Positions 1 through 6,649 of a DNA stretch of 64,000 nt are shown here, in pieces. Each line of letters begins with the position of its first letter. Within the stretch, counting starts at the first letter, position 1. The translations under genes were made by a program, and so were the position numbers. The notes under the pieces were generated by a model, which was given only the letters and a program-made list of their open reading frames with translations, ran no database searches and was not told where the DNA came from. Source of the stretch: Bacillota bacterium (GTDB lineage: Bacteria; Bacillota; Clostridia; Christensenellales; SZUA-584); the NCBI GenBank assembly GCA_023459495.1, contig JAEWTL010000038.1:367682-431681 (forward strand), given 5' to 3'.

Positions 1-85
1 TTGGGAAGTTTGTCCGGTGTGCAAAAAACAACTATTAACGTGTGACTGTATTGAAAGTTGGTGCGAGTAGTTCTCTAATTATAAC

Positions 86-111
86 AGGCGTGAAGCTTTC
101 ACTTCACGCCT
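86..111. terminator. Hairpin downstream of the first repeat-protein gene
   Basis: A perfect 10-bp stem (86-95 with 102-111) around a 6-base loop. It lies about 20 bases past the stop of the minus-strand gene starting at 843. The T-run is better on the plus-strand side (TTTCTTG) than on the minus side, so it may end transcription entering from either direction. Confidence 0.5.
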
Positions 112-129
112 TTCTTGTATCTGTTTTAC

Positions 130-843
130 TTATTCCCTTTTTAACCAACCGGACATCACAGAGCCGTACGCTTGCTGGGCGTGCTTCATCTTCACTGCGC
201 TCTGAAACGTGGAGGAGATCGTGTCCATCTGTTCCTGTGTCAGCGTCCCTTCCTCCACCAGATTCTGCAGCGGATTGGGACTCCCCGCAAAGCTCTCCAG
301 CGCGGATATCACCGCATCTTCCTGCTCTTCGGAGATCATGCCTGCGCCCACAAGGCTGTCCAGACTGTCCGCCAGCTCCGGCGATATGGAGGACGGCGAG
401 GGCATGTCCACTTTGGCTTCCTCAAGCGCGCTGAGCAGATCTTCCTTTTCGTCCTCTGTGATGATGCCGCTGTCGATGAGGCCGTTCAGCTTATCCATCA
501 GTGCGGATTCACCGGAGCGCCCCGAAGTCAGCACTTCGTTCACGGCATCGGATATCGCGTCCGACTGCTTCTTGGTAATCGTGCCTTCATCAATCAGGCC
601 GGAGAGCGCGCTGCCCACAGGGTCCTGCCCGCTCATCATATAGTGCGGCATGGATGCTTCTATCGTATCCTTCAATGCGCTTTTAACCGCCTCTTCCTGT
701 TCTTCCGTGATTGCGCCTGCCTTCACGAGCGCCGCCAGCGGGTCGCCTTTGCTTTCGCCGGACGACGATGTGTGCGCCGCGGATACGGTTTGCGCCGAGA
801 AATAATTATAAAAGGGATTTGAATTTCCCGATACGGCGTTCAT
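130..843 (-). CDS. Helical-repeat protein, five copies of an L-x-x-L-[VI]-x-x-G-x-[IL]-[TS]-x-[ED] unit
   Basis: A 237-residue acidic protein of unknown function. After a Ser/Asn-rich N-terminus (M-N-A-V-S-G-N-S-N) it carries five roughly 40-residue repeats. Each has the core L-x-x-L-[VI]-x-x-G-[TAIM]-[IL]-[TS]-x-[EK]-[QE] followed by an amphipathic helix. The core recalls the short SHOCT-type helix-turn-helix (G-x-I-T-x-x-E), but the long spacing and multiple copies do not fit SHOCT. There is no convincing signal peptide or membrane segment. The neighbouring gene at 1016-1783 on the same strand is a clear paralogue with the same N-terminal motif and repeat phase, so the pair arose by tandem duplication. 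Each gene has its own spacing and hairpin, so they need not be one transcript. Confidence 0.75.
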   Translation of the reverse strand: MNAVSGNSNPFYNYFSAQTVSAAHTSSSGESKGDPLAALVKAGAITEEQEEAVKSALKDTIEASMPHYMMSGQDPVGSALSGLIDEGTITKKQSDAISDAVNEVLTSGRSGESALMDKLNGLIDSGIITEDEKEDLLSALEEAKVDMPSPSSISPELADSLDSLVGAGMISEEQEDAVISALESFAGSPNPLQNLVEEGTLTQEQMDTISSTFQSAVKMKHAQQAYGSVMSGWLKRE

Positions 844-958
844 ATCAACCCTCCTTCGGTTCCTCCATCTCTTTATATGGGCCGCAAACGCACACTTGAA
901 ACAAGGTTTTTGTAATTATTCAGAAATATTTCCGTTCTTGGTTTGTGTTTTACTCAAT

Positions 959-990
959 AAGCAAGCCGGGATTCCGTATCCGGCTTGCTT
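959..990. terminator. Terminator between the two repeat-protein genes
   Basis: A perfect 11-bp stem (959-969 with 980-990). It sits 26 bases past the stop of the minus-strand gene that starts at 1783, so it probably ends that transcript before the paralogue at 130-843. Confidence 0.65.
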
Positions 991-1015
991 AACTGCACTC
1001 GGCATTGTGACGGCG

Positions 1016-1783
1016 TCAGATGGATATCGCAGATAAAACCTGATCTTGCTGATCTTCAGTGAGCATACCGCTGCTTACCATATCGTCCAGCGATCCGGGA
1101 CGGGTAACGGCATATGCCGACTGCGCCTGCTTCATTTTCATGGCGTTCTGAAATGCCGTGGTAATCGCGTCCAGCTGATCCTGCGTCAGCGTACCATCGT
1201 CCACCAGATCCTGCAGCGGGTTATCGGAGCTGCCGTTAAAGCTCTCCAGCGCGGAAACCACCGATTCTTCCTGTTCTTCCGTGATCGTCCCGGCGCTGAC
1301 GAGGCTGTCAAGGCTCTCTGTCATCTCCGGCGGCATGGGCGGCGGCGGGGGCATCTTATCCTTCGCTTCCTCCATGGCGGCGATAATCGCGTCCTTCTGA
1401 TCCTCCGTAATCGTGCCGTCACTGATCAGTTCGTCCAGCGTATCAGAAAGCGACGAAGCCTGCGGCTGCCCTGCGGACATGGCTTCCGTAATTGTGCTGG
1501 ATATCGAGTCCGCCTGATCCTGCGTGATCGTACCGTCGTCCACGAGGCCGGACAACGTGCTGGTCATGGGGTCGGTGCCGCCTGTCATAAACGGCGGCGG
1601 GCCATAAGCGATCGACTCGTCCAGCGCGCTTTTAATCGCCTGCTGCTGTTCTTCTGTGATGGTCCCCGTTTTTACGAGCTCCGCCAAAGGATCGGTCTTG
1701 CTTGAGTCCGAGGAAGCGCGGGCGGATGCAGATTGTGTCATGTAATAATTCAACAAGTTGGAACTGCCGGATATCGTATTCAT
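1016..1783 (-). CDS. Helical-repeat protein, six copies (paralogue of the 130-843 gene)
   Basis: A 255-residue protein of unknown function. It shares the N-terminal M-N-x-[IV]-S-G-x-S-N segment with its tandem neighbour and has six repeats with the near-invariant core G-T-[IL]-T-[EQ]-[ED]-Q. Examples include L-V-D-D-G-T-I-T-Q-D-Q and L-I-S-D-G-T-I-T-E-D-Q. A proline-rich stretch with runs of P separates repeats 3 and 4. The sixth repeat sits at the extreme C-terminus and is missing from the paralogue. No signal peptide is seen. A GAGAGGAGGTTTGTT ribosome site (minus strand) precedes the ATG at 1783. The repeats look like stacked two-helix units that could bind a partner or ion, but no catalytic motif is visible. 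Confidence 0.75.
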   Translation of the reverse strand: MNTISGSSNLLNYYMTQSASARASSDSSKTDPLAELVKTGTITEEQQQAIKSALDESIAYGPPPFMTGGTDPMTSTLSGLVDDGTITQDQADSISSTITEAMSAGQPQASSLSDTLDELISDGTITEDQKDAIIAAMEEAKDKMPPPPPMPPEMTESLDSLVSAGTITEEQEESVVSALESFNGSSDNPLQDLVDDGTLTQDQLDAITTAFQNAMKMKQAQSAYAVTRPGSLDDMVSSGMLTEDQQDQVLSAISI

Positions 1784-2005
1784 AACAAACCTCCTCTCGG
1801 TTCATACGCATACTGTATCGGCAGCAAATCAGCAGATAAAACAGCCTGTCCGCTGATTTCATACATTGTTCCCTGTTCTGTTAGAATCGCGTTAGAATCG
1901 GTCTGGAAAAGGCCTGCTCCGGTGGAAATACAGATACAAAAGAAATGGTCAGCGGTGACTGACTTAACCTTGTCATTATACTCACAGAATGGGTCTTACA
2001 ATAGG

Positions 2006-2094
2006 CTCTCCTTGAGGGGAGCTGTCACCGAAGGTGACTGAAGGGTGCAAACTCCTTTCGGCCGCTCACGCGTCTACCTCCTCTCAAGGGGAGG
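2006..2094. repeat. Intergenic palindromic repeat remnant
   Basis: Contains a CTCTCC/GGGGAG-type stem at 2006-2021, a perfect GTCACC/GGTGAC hairpin at 2024-2038 and a CCTC/GAGG stem near 2077-2094. This mix of CTCCCC and GTCACC palindromes is typical of dispersed intergenic repeats in Clostridia genomes. A related CCCGG-rich stretch lies near 16550-16590. No coding potential is seen. Confidence 0.5.
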
Positions 2095-2134
2095 TTTCCT
2101 CACTATTCATCTTTCATTATTCACTGAAATAATC

Positions 2135-2341
2135 GGCGGCGGCTGACCTGGTCTTTGCCCCCACATCCGCCGGCTGGGCAGTTCGCTCATAAGGCCTTGG
2201 CCTCCCCACTACTGTGCCTCTCGGGATTCCTCCCGGCCGGACTGACCACTAAACCGCGCCATGCTCGCCGGAAATTCTCCGGTTTACGTGGGTCGTTTTG
2301 CCCGCGACTGGCATCGACTTTCAACCACAGACCCGCCGCCA
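2135..2341 (-). ncRNA. Large structured non-coding RNA (raiA-like candidate)
   Basis: On the minus strand a near-consensus promoter is followed within a few bases by about 206 GC-rich bases with no open reading frame. The RNA is closed by a perfect 8-bp stem: its 5' end (2340-2333, GGCGGCGG) pairs with its 3' end (2142-2135, CCGCCGCC). Inside are several strong hairpins, for example CCGGAGAATTTCCGG and CGGGAGGAATCCCG, plus purine-rich unpaired stretches, which is the look of a conserved structural RNA. Length, closing stem and Clostridia host remind me of the raiA RNA motif, but I cannot confirm this by eye. It does not match SRP RNA, RNase P, 6S or a cobalamin riboswitch as I know them. It is transcribed divergently from the corA unit. 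Confidence 0.6.
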
Positions 2342-2347
2342 AAATTT

Positions 2348-2377
2348 ATTATAATCTTTACTGTTTGCGCATGTCAA
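2348..2377 (-). promoter_or_regulatory. Strong sigma-A promoter for the structured RNA
   Basis: On the minus strand, TTGACA (2377-2372) and TATAAT (2353-2348) are both perfect, separated by 18 bases. Predicted initiation is at about 2341, exactly at the 5' side of the closing stem of the RNA. Confidence 0.75.
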
Positions 2378-2404
2378 AGCATGCTTTATGCTTTTCCTTT
2401 CAGG

Positions 2405-2432
2405 TTGATTTATTTTACCGGCGTGTTATAAT
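2405..2432 (+). promoter_or_regulatory. Promoter of the corA leader unit
   Basis: TTGATT (2405-2410), a 16-base spacer and TATAAT (2427-2432), with a TG extension at 2424-2425. Initiation at about 2439 would place a perfect 9-bp hairpin (2441-2449 with 2453-2461) at the very 5' end of the message, which may protect it. Confidence 0.6.
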
Positions 2433-2485
2433 GATTTTGCCGAAAAAGCGGCGCTTTTTCGAGCATTTACCCGGAGGTGGTATGC

Positions 2486-2551
2486 GTGGAACCGGACCCT
2501 GCTACTCATATGTTTCATCACGGCGGCGTGCATACCAACCGTGCGGATTAG
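2486..2551 (+). CDS. MgtL-like leader peptide upstream of corA (21 codons)
   Basis: A GTG start at 2486 lies 8 bases after a GGAGG ribosome site (2473-2477) and opens a 21-codon frame ending in TAG at 2549. The peptide begins M-E-P-D-P, then continues with a His/Gly-rich tail. An acidic residue alternating with proline right after the start is the feature of enterobacterial MgtL (E. coli MgtL also starts M-E-P-D-P). There it destabilises the translating ribosome when Mg2+ is low and thereby turns on the Mg2+ transporter gene. The next gene here is a CorA-type Mg2+ channel. An overlapping ATG frame at 2482 also exists but sits only 4 bases from the ribosome site and runs past the corA start. 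The regulatory role is inferred. Confidence 0.65.
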   Translation: MEPDPATHMFHHGGVHTNRAD

Positions 2552-2583
2552 CATGCACACCGCTTAAAAGAAAGGCGGTGCAT
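2523..2583 (+). promoter_or_regulatory. Mutually exclusive hairpins over the corA ribosome site
   Basis: Three arms compete. The middle arm (2553-2563) can pair with the downstream arm (2575-2583: 5 + 4 bp with a 2-base bulge), which buries the AAAGGCGG ribosome site of corA (2571-2578). The middle arm can instead pair with the upstream arm (2523-2533: 4 + 6 bp with one mismatch), which frees it. The upstream arm lies inside the leader ORF (codons 13-16). A ribosome that reads through the leader would cover it and favour the blocking hairpin; a ribosome lost early at E-P-D-P would leave it free and favour corA translation. This is the expected logic of translational attenuation. Confidence 0.6.
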
Positions 2584-2587
2584 CATC

Positions 2588-3523
2588 ATGATTTTCAGCT
2601 ACAAGACTGAAAGCGGCCAGCTTGCCGAGCAGACAAACGTTTGCCCGGGCAACTGGATTCATGTCGTCGGCCCGACAAAAGAAGAGCTCGAAGAGGTCGC
2701 CCGCGCAACGGGCGTTCTGCCGGAGTTTTTGCAGGCCGCACTCGACGAAGAGGAAACTCCCCGTATCGATAAAGAAGACGAGCAGACGCTGATCCTCGTT
2801 GACATTCCCGTCGTGGAGCCGGAAGGCACATCGTTTGTTTACAATACCCTGCCGCTGGGCATCGTGATCACGGAAACCAACATCATTACGGTCTGCCTCG
2901 AGGAGACCACGATCATCGAGGACTTCTGCCGCGGCCGTGTGCGCGGGTTCGACTGCGCCAAAAAGACGCGTTTTGTCTACCAGCTGCTCTACAAGATATC
3001 ATCGCGCTTCCTGCAATACCTGCGCCAGATCGACAAGGCCAAAACGCAGGTGGAAAGCGCGCTGCAAAAGTCGCTCAAGAACCGCGAGCTTATCCAGATG
3101 CTCAAGCTGGAAAAATCGCTCGTGTTCTTCTCCACGTCCCTGAAGGCCAACGAGATCGTCATGGAGAAGATGCTCAAGACCAATGTGCTGAAGCGCTACC
3201 CGGACGATGAGGAACTGCTGGAGGACGTCATCATCGAGAACAAGCAGGCCATTGAGATGTGTACGATTTACCGCGACATTCTCTCGGGCACCATGGACGC
3301 CTTTGCTTCGGTGATTTCGAATAACCTGAATATCGTCATGAAATTCTTGACGTCTGTCACGATCATATTGTCCATCCCCACCCTGTTCTTCAGCATGTGG
3401 GGCATGAACGTGGACGTGCCGTTTGGCAACGGCATGCGCGGCGGGTTCATGATCGTAACGGGCATCGCCATCGTATCTACCATCATCGTAACGGTGATAC
3501 TATGGCGCAGAAAGATGCTTTAG
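2588..3523 (+). CDS. corA: CorA-family Mg2+ channel
   Basis: A 311-residue inner-membrane divalent cation channel of the CorA/2-TM-GxN family. It has a long cytoplasmic N-terminal domain (about residues 1-245), with the charged helices typical of the funnel, and two C-terminal membrane helices. The first ends in the signature G-M-N (M-W-G-M-N-V-D-V-P-F-G) that forms the selectivity loop. The C-terminus ends in a basic W-R-R-K-M-L tail, as usual. It follows the MgtL-like leader ORF and its hairpins, so expression is probably set by Mg2+ at the level of translation. The next gene (FmdB-type) starts 9 bases after the stop. Confidence 0.93.
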   Translation: MIFSYKTESGQLAEQTNVCPGNWIHVVGPTKEELEEVARATGVLPEFLQAALDEEETPRIDKEDEQTLILVDIPVVEPEGTSFVYNTLPLGIVITETNIITVCLEETTIIEDFCRGRVRGFDCAKKTRFVYQLLYKISSRFLQYLRQIDKAKTQVESALQKSLKNRELIQMLKLEKSLVFFSTSLKANEIVMEKMLKTNVLKRYPDDEELLEDVIIENKQAIEMCTIYRDILSGTMDAFASVISNNLNIVMKFLTSVTIILSIPTLFFSMWGMNVDVPFGNGMRGGFMIVTGIAIVSTIIVTVILWRRKML

Positions 3524-3532
3524 GAGGCAGCT

Positions 3533-3748
3533 ATGCCATTGCTTAAATTTAAATGTGAAGACTGCGGGCAGGTGTTTGAGGAGCTGACAGCCGCGGGCAA
3601 AAAGGCTCCCTGCCCCGCCTGCAAGTCCCAAAATACCGATCGTTATTATCAGGGCAAATGCAGTTTTGGCAGCCCGGGCAGCGGTAAGGGCGGCGGCGGA
3701 TGCAGCGGCGGTTCGTGTTCCGGCTGCAGCGGCTGCTCGAGCCACTGA
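3533..3748 (+). CDS. FmdB-family zinc-ribbon protein
   Basis: A 71-residue small protein. The N-terminal 40 residues form a rubredoxin-like zinc ribbon with two C-x2-C knuckles (C-E-D-C and C-P-A-C), beginning M-P-L-L-K-F-K-C as in the FmdB regulatory-protein family. The remainder is a flexible Gly/Ser/Cys tail (G-G-G-G-C-S-G-G-S-C), perhaps metal-binding. A GGAGG site precedes the ATG. It lies between corA and the RadC-like gene with gaps of about 9 bases, so these are co-transcribed. FmdB proteins have no settled function. Confidence 0.85.
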   Translation: MPLLKFKCEDCGQVFEELTAAGKKAPCPACKSQNTDRYYQGKCSFGSPGSGKGGGGCSGGSCSGCSGCSSH

Positions 3749-3757
3749 GGACGATCT

Positions 3758-4534
3758 ATGCACGAGGGGCACAGGCAGCGGCTGCTGCAGCGGTATCTCG
3801 ACGGCGGGCTGGAGGGCTTTGAGGAACACGAGGTTCTGGAGCTGCTGCTGTTCTACGCGCTACCCCGTGTCGATACCAACCCCATCGCGCACCGGCTGAT
3901 CGAGCGCTTTGGAGCCCTTGCGGGCGTGCTGGAGGCAGACCCTGCCGAGCTCACACAGGTGGAGGGCATCGGCGAGCGGGCTGCGGCGTTCCTCTCCATG
4001 CTCCCCGATGTGCTGCGCGCATACGAAAAAAGCCGGCTGGGCGCGCGCCCCGTCATCCGTTCCGTCAAAGACGCGTGCGATTACGCCCGCACGCTGCTGT
4101 TCGGTAAACCGTACGAACAGTTCTACATGGTGTGGCTGAACACGCAGGGCCGCGTGATCCATTCCGATCGGCTGTCGGAGGGCAGCGTTACCGAATCTCC
4201 GGTGTATGTAAACAAGGTGGCCGCCGCCGCGCTGCGGCACCGGGCCGCTAAAGGCTTCATCGCGCACAACCATCCGGGCGGCGCAGTTCAGCCGTCCCGC
4301 GCAGACATTGAAACCACACAGGCTGTACTCCGGGCATTATCCATGCTCGGCATTGAACTCATCGACCACATTATCATCAGCGACGATAACGCGTTCAGCT
4401 TTCAGGCCGACTCGCTGATGGGAGACCGCCATATGGAGGGCGAAAAAGCCTATGCGGCGCAGTACGCTGTGGGTGAACCCATGGACGTCGTGCTCAGGCA
4501 GGCCGTGCAGATGCCGCATCAAAAGGAGGAGTAA
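3758..4534 (+). CDS. radC: RadC-family JAB/MPN-domain protein
   Basis: A 258-residue protein with the usual RadC layout. An N-terminal helix-hairpin-helix DNA-binding region (around V-E-G-I-G-E-R-A) is followed by a JAB1/MPN metalloprotease-like domain with the H-N-H-P-G-G...S-x2-D zinc-binding motif (about residues 169-182) and a conserved upstream Glu region. The biological role of RadC is unsettled, and the old DNA-repair assignment of E. coli RadC has been disputed. The C-terminus runs about 35 residues beyond the JAB fold. It starts 9 bases after the FmdB-like gene with a GAGGA ribosome site. Confidence 0.9.
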   Translation: MHEGHRQRLLQRYLDGGLEGFEEHEVLELLLFYALPRVDTNPIAHRLIERFGALAGVLEADPAELTQVEGIGERAAAFLSMLPDVLRAYEKSRLGARPVIRSVKDACDYARTLLFGKPYEQFYMVWLNTQGRVIHSDRLSEGSVTESPVYVNKVAAAALRHRAAKGFIAHNHPGGAVQPSRADIETTQAVLRALSMLGIELIDHIIISDDNAFSFQADSLMGDRHMEGEKAYAAQYAVGEPMDVVLRQAVQMPHQKEE

Positions 4535-4536
4535 CC

Positions 4537-4995
4537 ATGACCATCACGTTTAAAGCGATTGACCATCCCAACCCGGACATCATCGACGGCGTGCTTGCCA
4601 TCGAGCAGGAGGCCTTCGGCGACGGCGCACTCTCCGAGTACGTCATCATTCCGATGCTGCATCACGGCAAGGTGTATGTTGCTGTGGATGAGGAAGAAAC
4701 CATCGTCGCCTGCGCGTATTTCATGCGCGACATGGCCGATATCGGCGTCGCCTTCCTGATGGGCGTTGCGGTGCTGCCCGACCTGCGCGGCCACGATGTG
4801 GGCACCGCCCTCTTAAACTACGCGCTGTCGCACCTGAAACGCTTCGGCATCACCCGCGTGCAATTAACCGTGGACCCGGCCAACTTCGACGCGCTTGCGG
4901 CTTATCGTGAAAAGCTGGGGTTCGCTGTGGTGGAGAGCGAGGACGGCGAATACGGCGCAGGAGAAGACCGGCTCGTCATGGAGAAGGAGCTGTAA
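4537..4995 (+). CDS. GNAT-family N-acetyltransferase
   Basis: A 152-residue single-domain GNAT. The acetyl-CoA pyrophosphate-binding signature is visible as L-R-G-H-D-V-G-T-A-L after the beta-4 strand G-V-A-V-L-P. The C-terminal part (N-F-D-A-L-A-A-Y-R-E-K-L-G-F) is the family's usual Y-x-K-x-G-F ending. The substrate cannot be told. It starts two bases after the radC stop, with its GGAGGAG ribosome site inside the end of radC, so translation is likely coupled. Confidence 0.88.
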   Translation: MTITFKAIDHPNPDIIDGVLAIEQEAFGDGALSEYVIIPMLHHGKVYVAVDEEETIVACAYFMRDMADIGVAFLMGVAVLPDLRGHDVGTALLNYALSHLKRFGITRVQLTVDPANFDALAAYREKLGFAVVESEDGEYGAGEDRLVMEKEL

Positions 4996-5200
4996 CCCTT
5001 TTTACAAAATATCTACGCCGTGTTCAAACATTGTTCACAGGCATCTTTTACAATAGAACTTGGTTAGGGGCAACGGACAGTATATATTCAGAAAAAAGCG
5101 TCGAGTTACATCGATGCTTTTTTCTTTGTGTCCGGTTACTGGAAAGCATAGCTTTTTAGGGTGTAATTCTGATATAATGGCGGAAGCAGGGGGACGATCT

Positions 5201-5458
5201 ATGCGTTTGGACAAGTTTTTAAAGGTATCGCGGATCATCAAGCGGCGCACTGTGGCGGGTGAGGCGTGCGACAAGCAGCGCGTCAGCGTCAACGGCAATG
5301 TCGCCAAGGCCGGTAAGGATATTAAGGTGGGCGACGTGATCGAGATCCGCTTCGGCGGCTCCACGCTGAAAGCCCGCGTGTTGAAGGTAACCGAAACAGC
5401 GCGCAAGGAAGAAGCCGACAGCATGTACGAGGTGCTCGAGGAGACAAAGAATGGCTGA
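5201..5458 (+). CDS. rqcP: S4-domain RNA-binding protein, RqcP/HslR type
   Basis: An 85-residue S4 RNA-binding protein that begins M-R-L-D-K-F-L-K-V-S-R and contains R-R-T-V-A and V-N-G-N-V-A-K. This matches the RqcP (YabO)/Hsp15 family, which in Firmicutes assists alanine tailing on split 50S ribosomes during ribosome quality control. The frame stays open upstream to 5060, but the ATG at 5201 has a GGGGGA ribosome site and matches the family start. A TATAAT lies at 5173-5178 with a poor -35. The 3' end overlaps ispDF by 8 bases. Confidence 0.88.
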   Translation: MRLDKFLKVSRIIKRRTVAGEACDKQRVSVNGNVAKAGKDIKVGDVIEIRFGGSTLKARVLKVTETARKEEADSMYEVLEETKNG

Positions 5459-6584
5459 AACGGTGGGCATCCTGCTCGCCGCGGGGTCATCCACGCGCAT
5501 GGGTGAAAACAAGCTGCTCCTGCGTATCGGCGCAAAGACCGTGCTGCAGCGCAGTATGGAAGCCATGCAGCGTTCCGGTATATTCTCCCGCATGCTGATT
5601 GTGTGCCGGGAAGAGGATGTGGAGCGCATCGATGCGCTGGCGCGGGCCATATTCGATGATTATGAACTGATTCCGGGCGGGAACGAGCGCCAGTATTCGG
5701 TTGCCAATGCGCTCGCCGCAGCGGGCGACGCGGATGTCGCGCTTGTGCATGACGCGGCGCGCTGCTTTGCGGAGCCGCAGCTCTTTATCGACTGCGCAAA
5801 GGCCGCAGCGGAGTTCGGCGCGGCCGCAGCGGGCGTACATACGCACGACACCATCAAGACCGAACAGGATGGCGTCATCACAGGCACGCTGGACCGGGAT
5901 CATATCGTGACGATCCAAACCCCGCAGGCCGCCCGACTGGACATATTACGGCAGGCACACAAGCAGGCCGCCGTGGACGGCTTTCTCGGCACGGACGAAA
6001 GCGTGCTGCTGGAACGCATGGGCGTTGAGGTCCGGCTGGTCGAAGCCAGTAAGAACAATATCAAGATCACCACGCAGGAGGATATCATGGCGGGGCAGAA
6101 TATCGCAGGCGCACGGATGCGCTGCGGTACGGGATACGACGCGCACCGGCTGGCACCGGGTTTGCCGCTGTTTTTGGGCGGCGTAAAGATACCGTACACC
6201 CACGGCCTTTCGGGCCACAGCGACGCGGACGTGCTGATTCACGCGGTCATCGACGCGCTGCTGGGCGCGGCCGCCGCAGGCGACATCGGCCACCACTTCC
6301 CGATGACCGAGACCTACCGGGGCATCAGCAGCGTCAAACTGCTGGAACGCACGCGCGAGATCGTCGCGGAAAAAGGTTTTGCCATCATCAACGTAGACGC
6401 AACGGTCGTGATGCAAAAACCGCGGCTTGCGCCGTATGTGCCGCAGATGCGCAAAAACATTGCCGAAGCGCTCTGCATCGATATCGAAGCGGTCAGCGTG
6501 AAGGCCACCACCACCGAAGGGATGGGGTTCGAGGGCATGCAGCAGGGTGTCTCTTCCATGGCTGTGGCCATGCTGACGGGCTGA
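5451..6584 (+). CDS. ispDF: Bifunctional IspD/IspF, MEP isoprenoid pathway
   Basis: A 377-residue fusion. Residues 1 to about 220 are IspD (2-C-methyl-D-erythritol 4-phosphate cytidylyltransferase), with the nucleotide loop L-A-A-G-S-S-T-R-M-G-x-N-K and the L-V-H-D-A-A-R motif. From about residue 222 the chain is IspF (2,4-cyclodiphosphate synthase): G-x-D-x-H, the metal-site S-G-H-S-D-A-D-V, G-D-I-G-x-H-F-P and the C-terminal K-A-T-T-T-E-G-M-G. The two enzymes act at non-consecutive steps of the MEP pathway, since IspE comes between them. The start overlaps the RqcP-like gene by 8 bases. Confidence 0.95.
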   Translation: MAETVGILLAAGSSTRMGENKLLLRIGAKTVLQRSMEAMQRSGIFSRMLIVCREEDVERIDALARAIFDDYELIPGGNERQYSVANALAAAGDADVALVHDAARCFAEPQLFIDCAKAAAEFGAAAAGVHTHDTIKTEQDGVITGTLDRDHIVTIQTPQAARLDILRQAHKQAAVDGFLGTDESVLLERMGVEVRLVEASKNNIKITTQEDIMAGQNIAGARMRCGTGYDAHRLAPGLPLFLGGVKIPYTHGLSGHSDADVLIHAVIDALLGAAAAGDIGHHFPMTETYRGISSVKLLERTREIVAEKGFAIINVDATVVMQKPRLAPYVPQMRKNIAEALCIDIEAVSVKATTTEGMGFEGMQQGVSSMAVAMLTG

Positions 6585-6649
6585 AGGCTTGCTTTTTGCG
6601 CCGAACTATATCATAATTGTCAAAGTTAATCCGCCAAGGAGTTGTTTAG

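Noticed and set aside
42..434. Long plus-strand open frames opposite the two repeat-protein genes (also 172-822, 1046-1705)
   Set aside because: They are antisense shadows of GC-rich genes: Arg/Cys-rich compositions, no ribosome sites, and the minus-strand frames show clear repeated protein motifs.
2135..2341. Cobalamin riboswitch, SRP RNA or RNase P as identity of the structured RNA
   Set aside because: The conserved core strings of these RNAs as I know them are not found in either strand.
2155..2610. 151-codon plus-strand frame across the structured RNA and the corA leader
   Set aside because: It crosses a minus-strand promoter, the corA promoter and leader, has no ribosome site and no protein-like composition.
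2482..2610. ATG-started alternative leader frame overlapping the corA start
   Set aside because: Only 4 bases from the ribosome site and of odd composition; the GTG frame with 8-base spacing carries the E-P-D-P signature. Not fully excluded.
6585..6649. T-box leader for leuS
   Set aside because: The gap is only 65 bases and lacks a terminator and T-box sequence.
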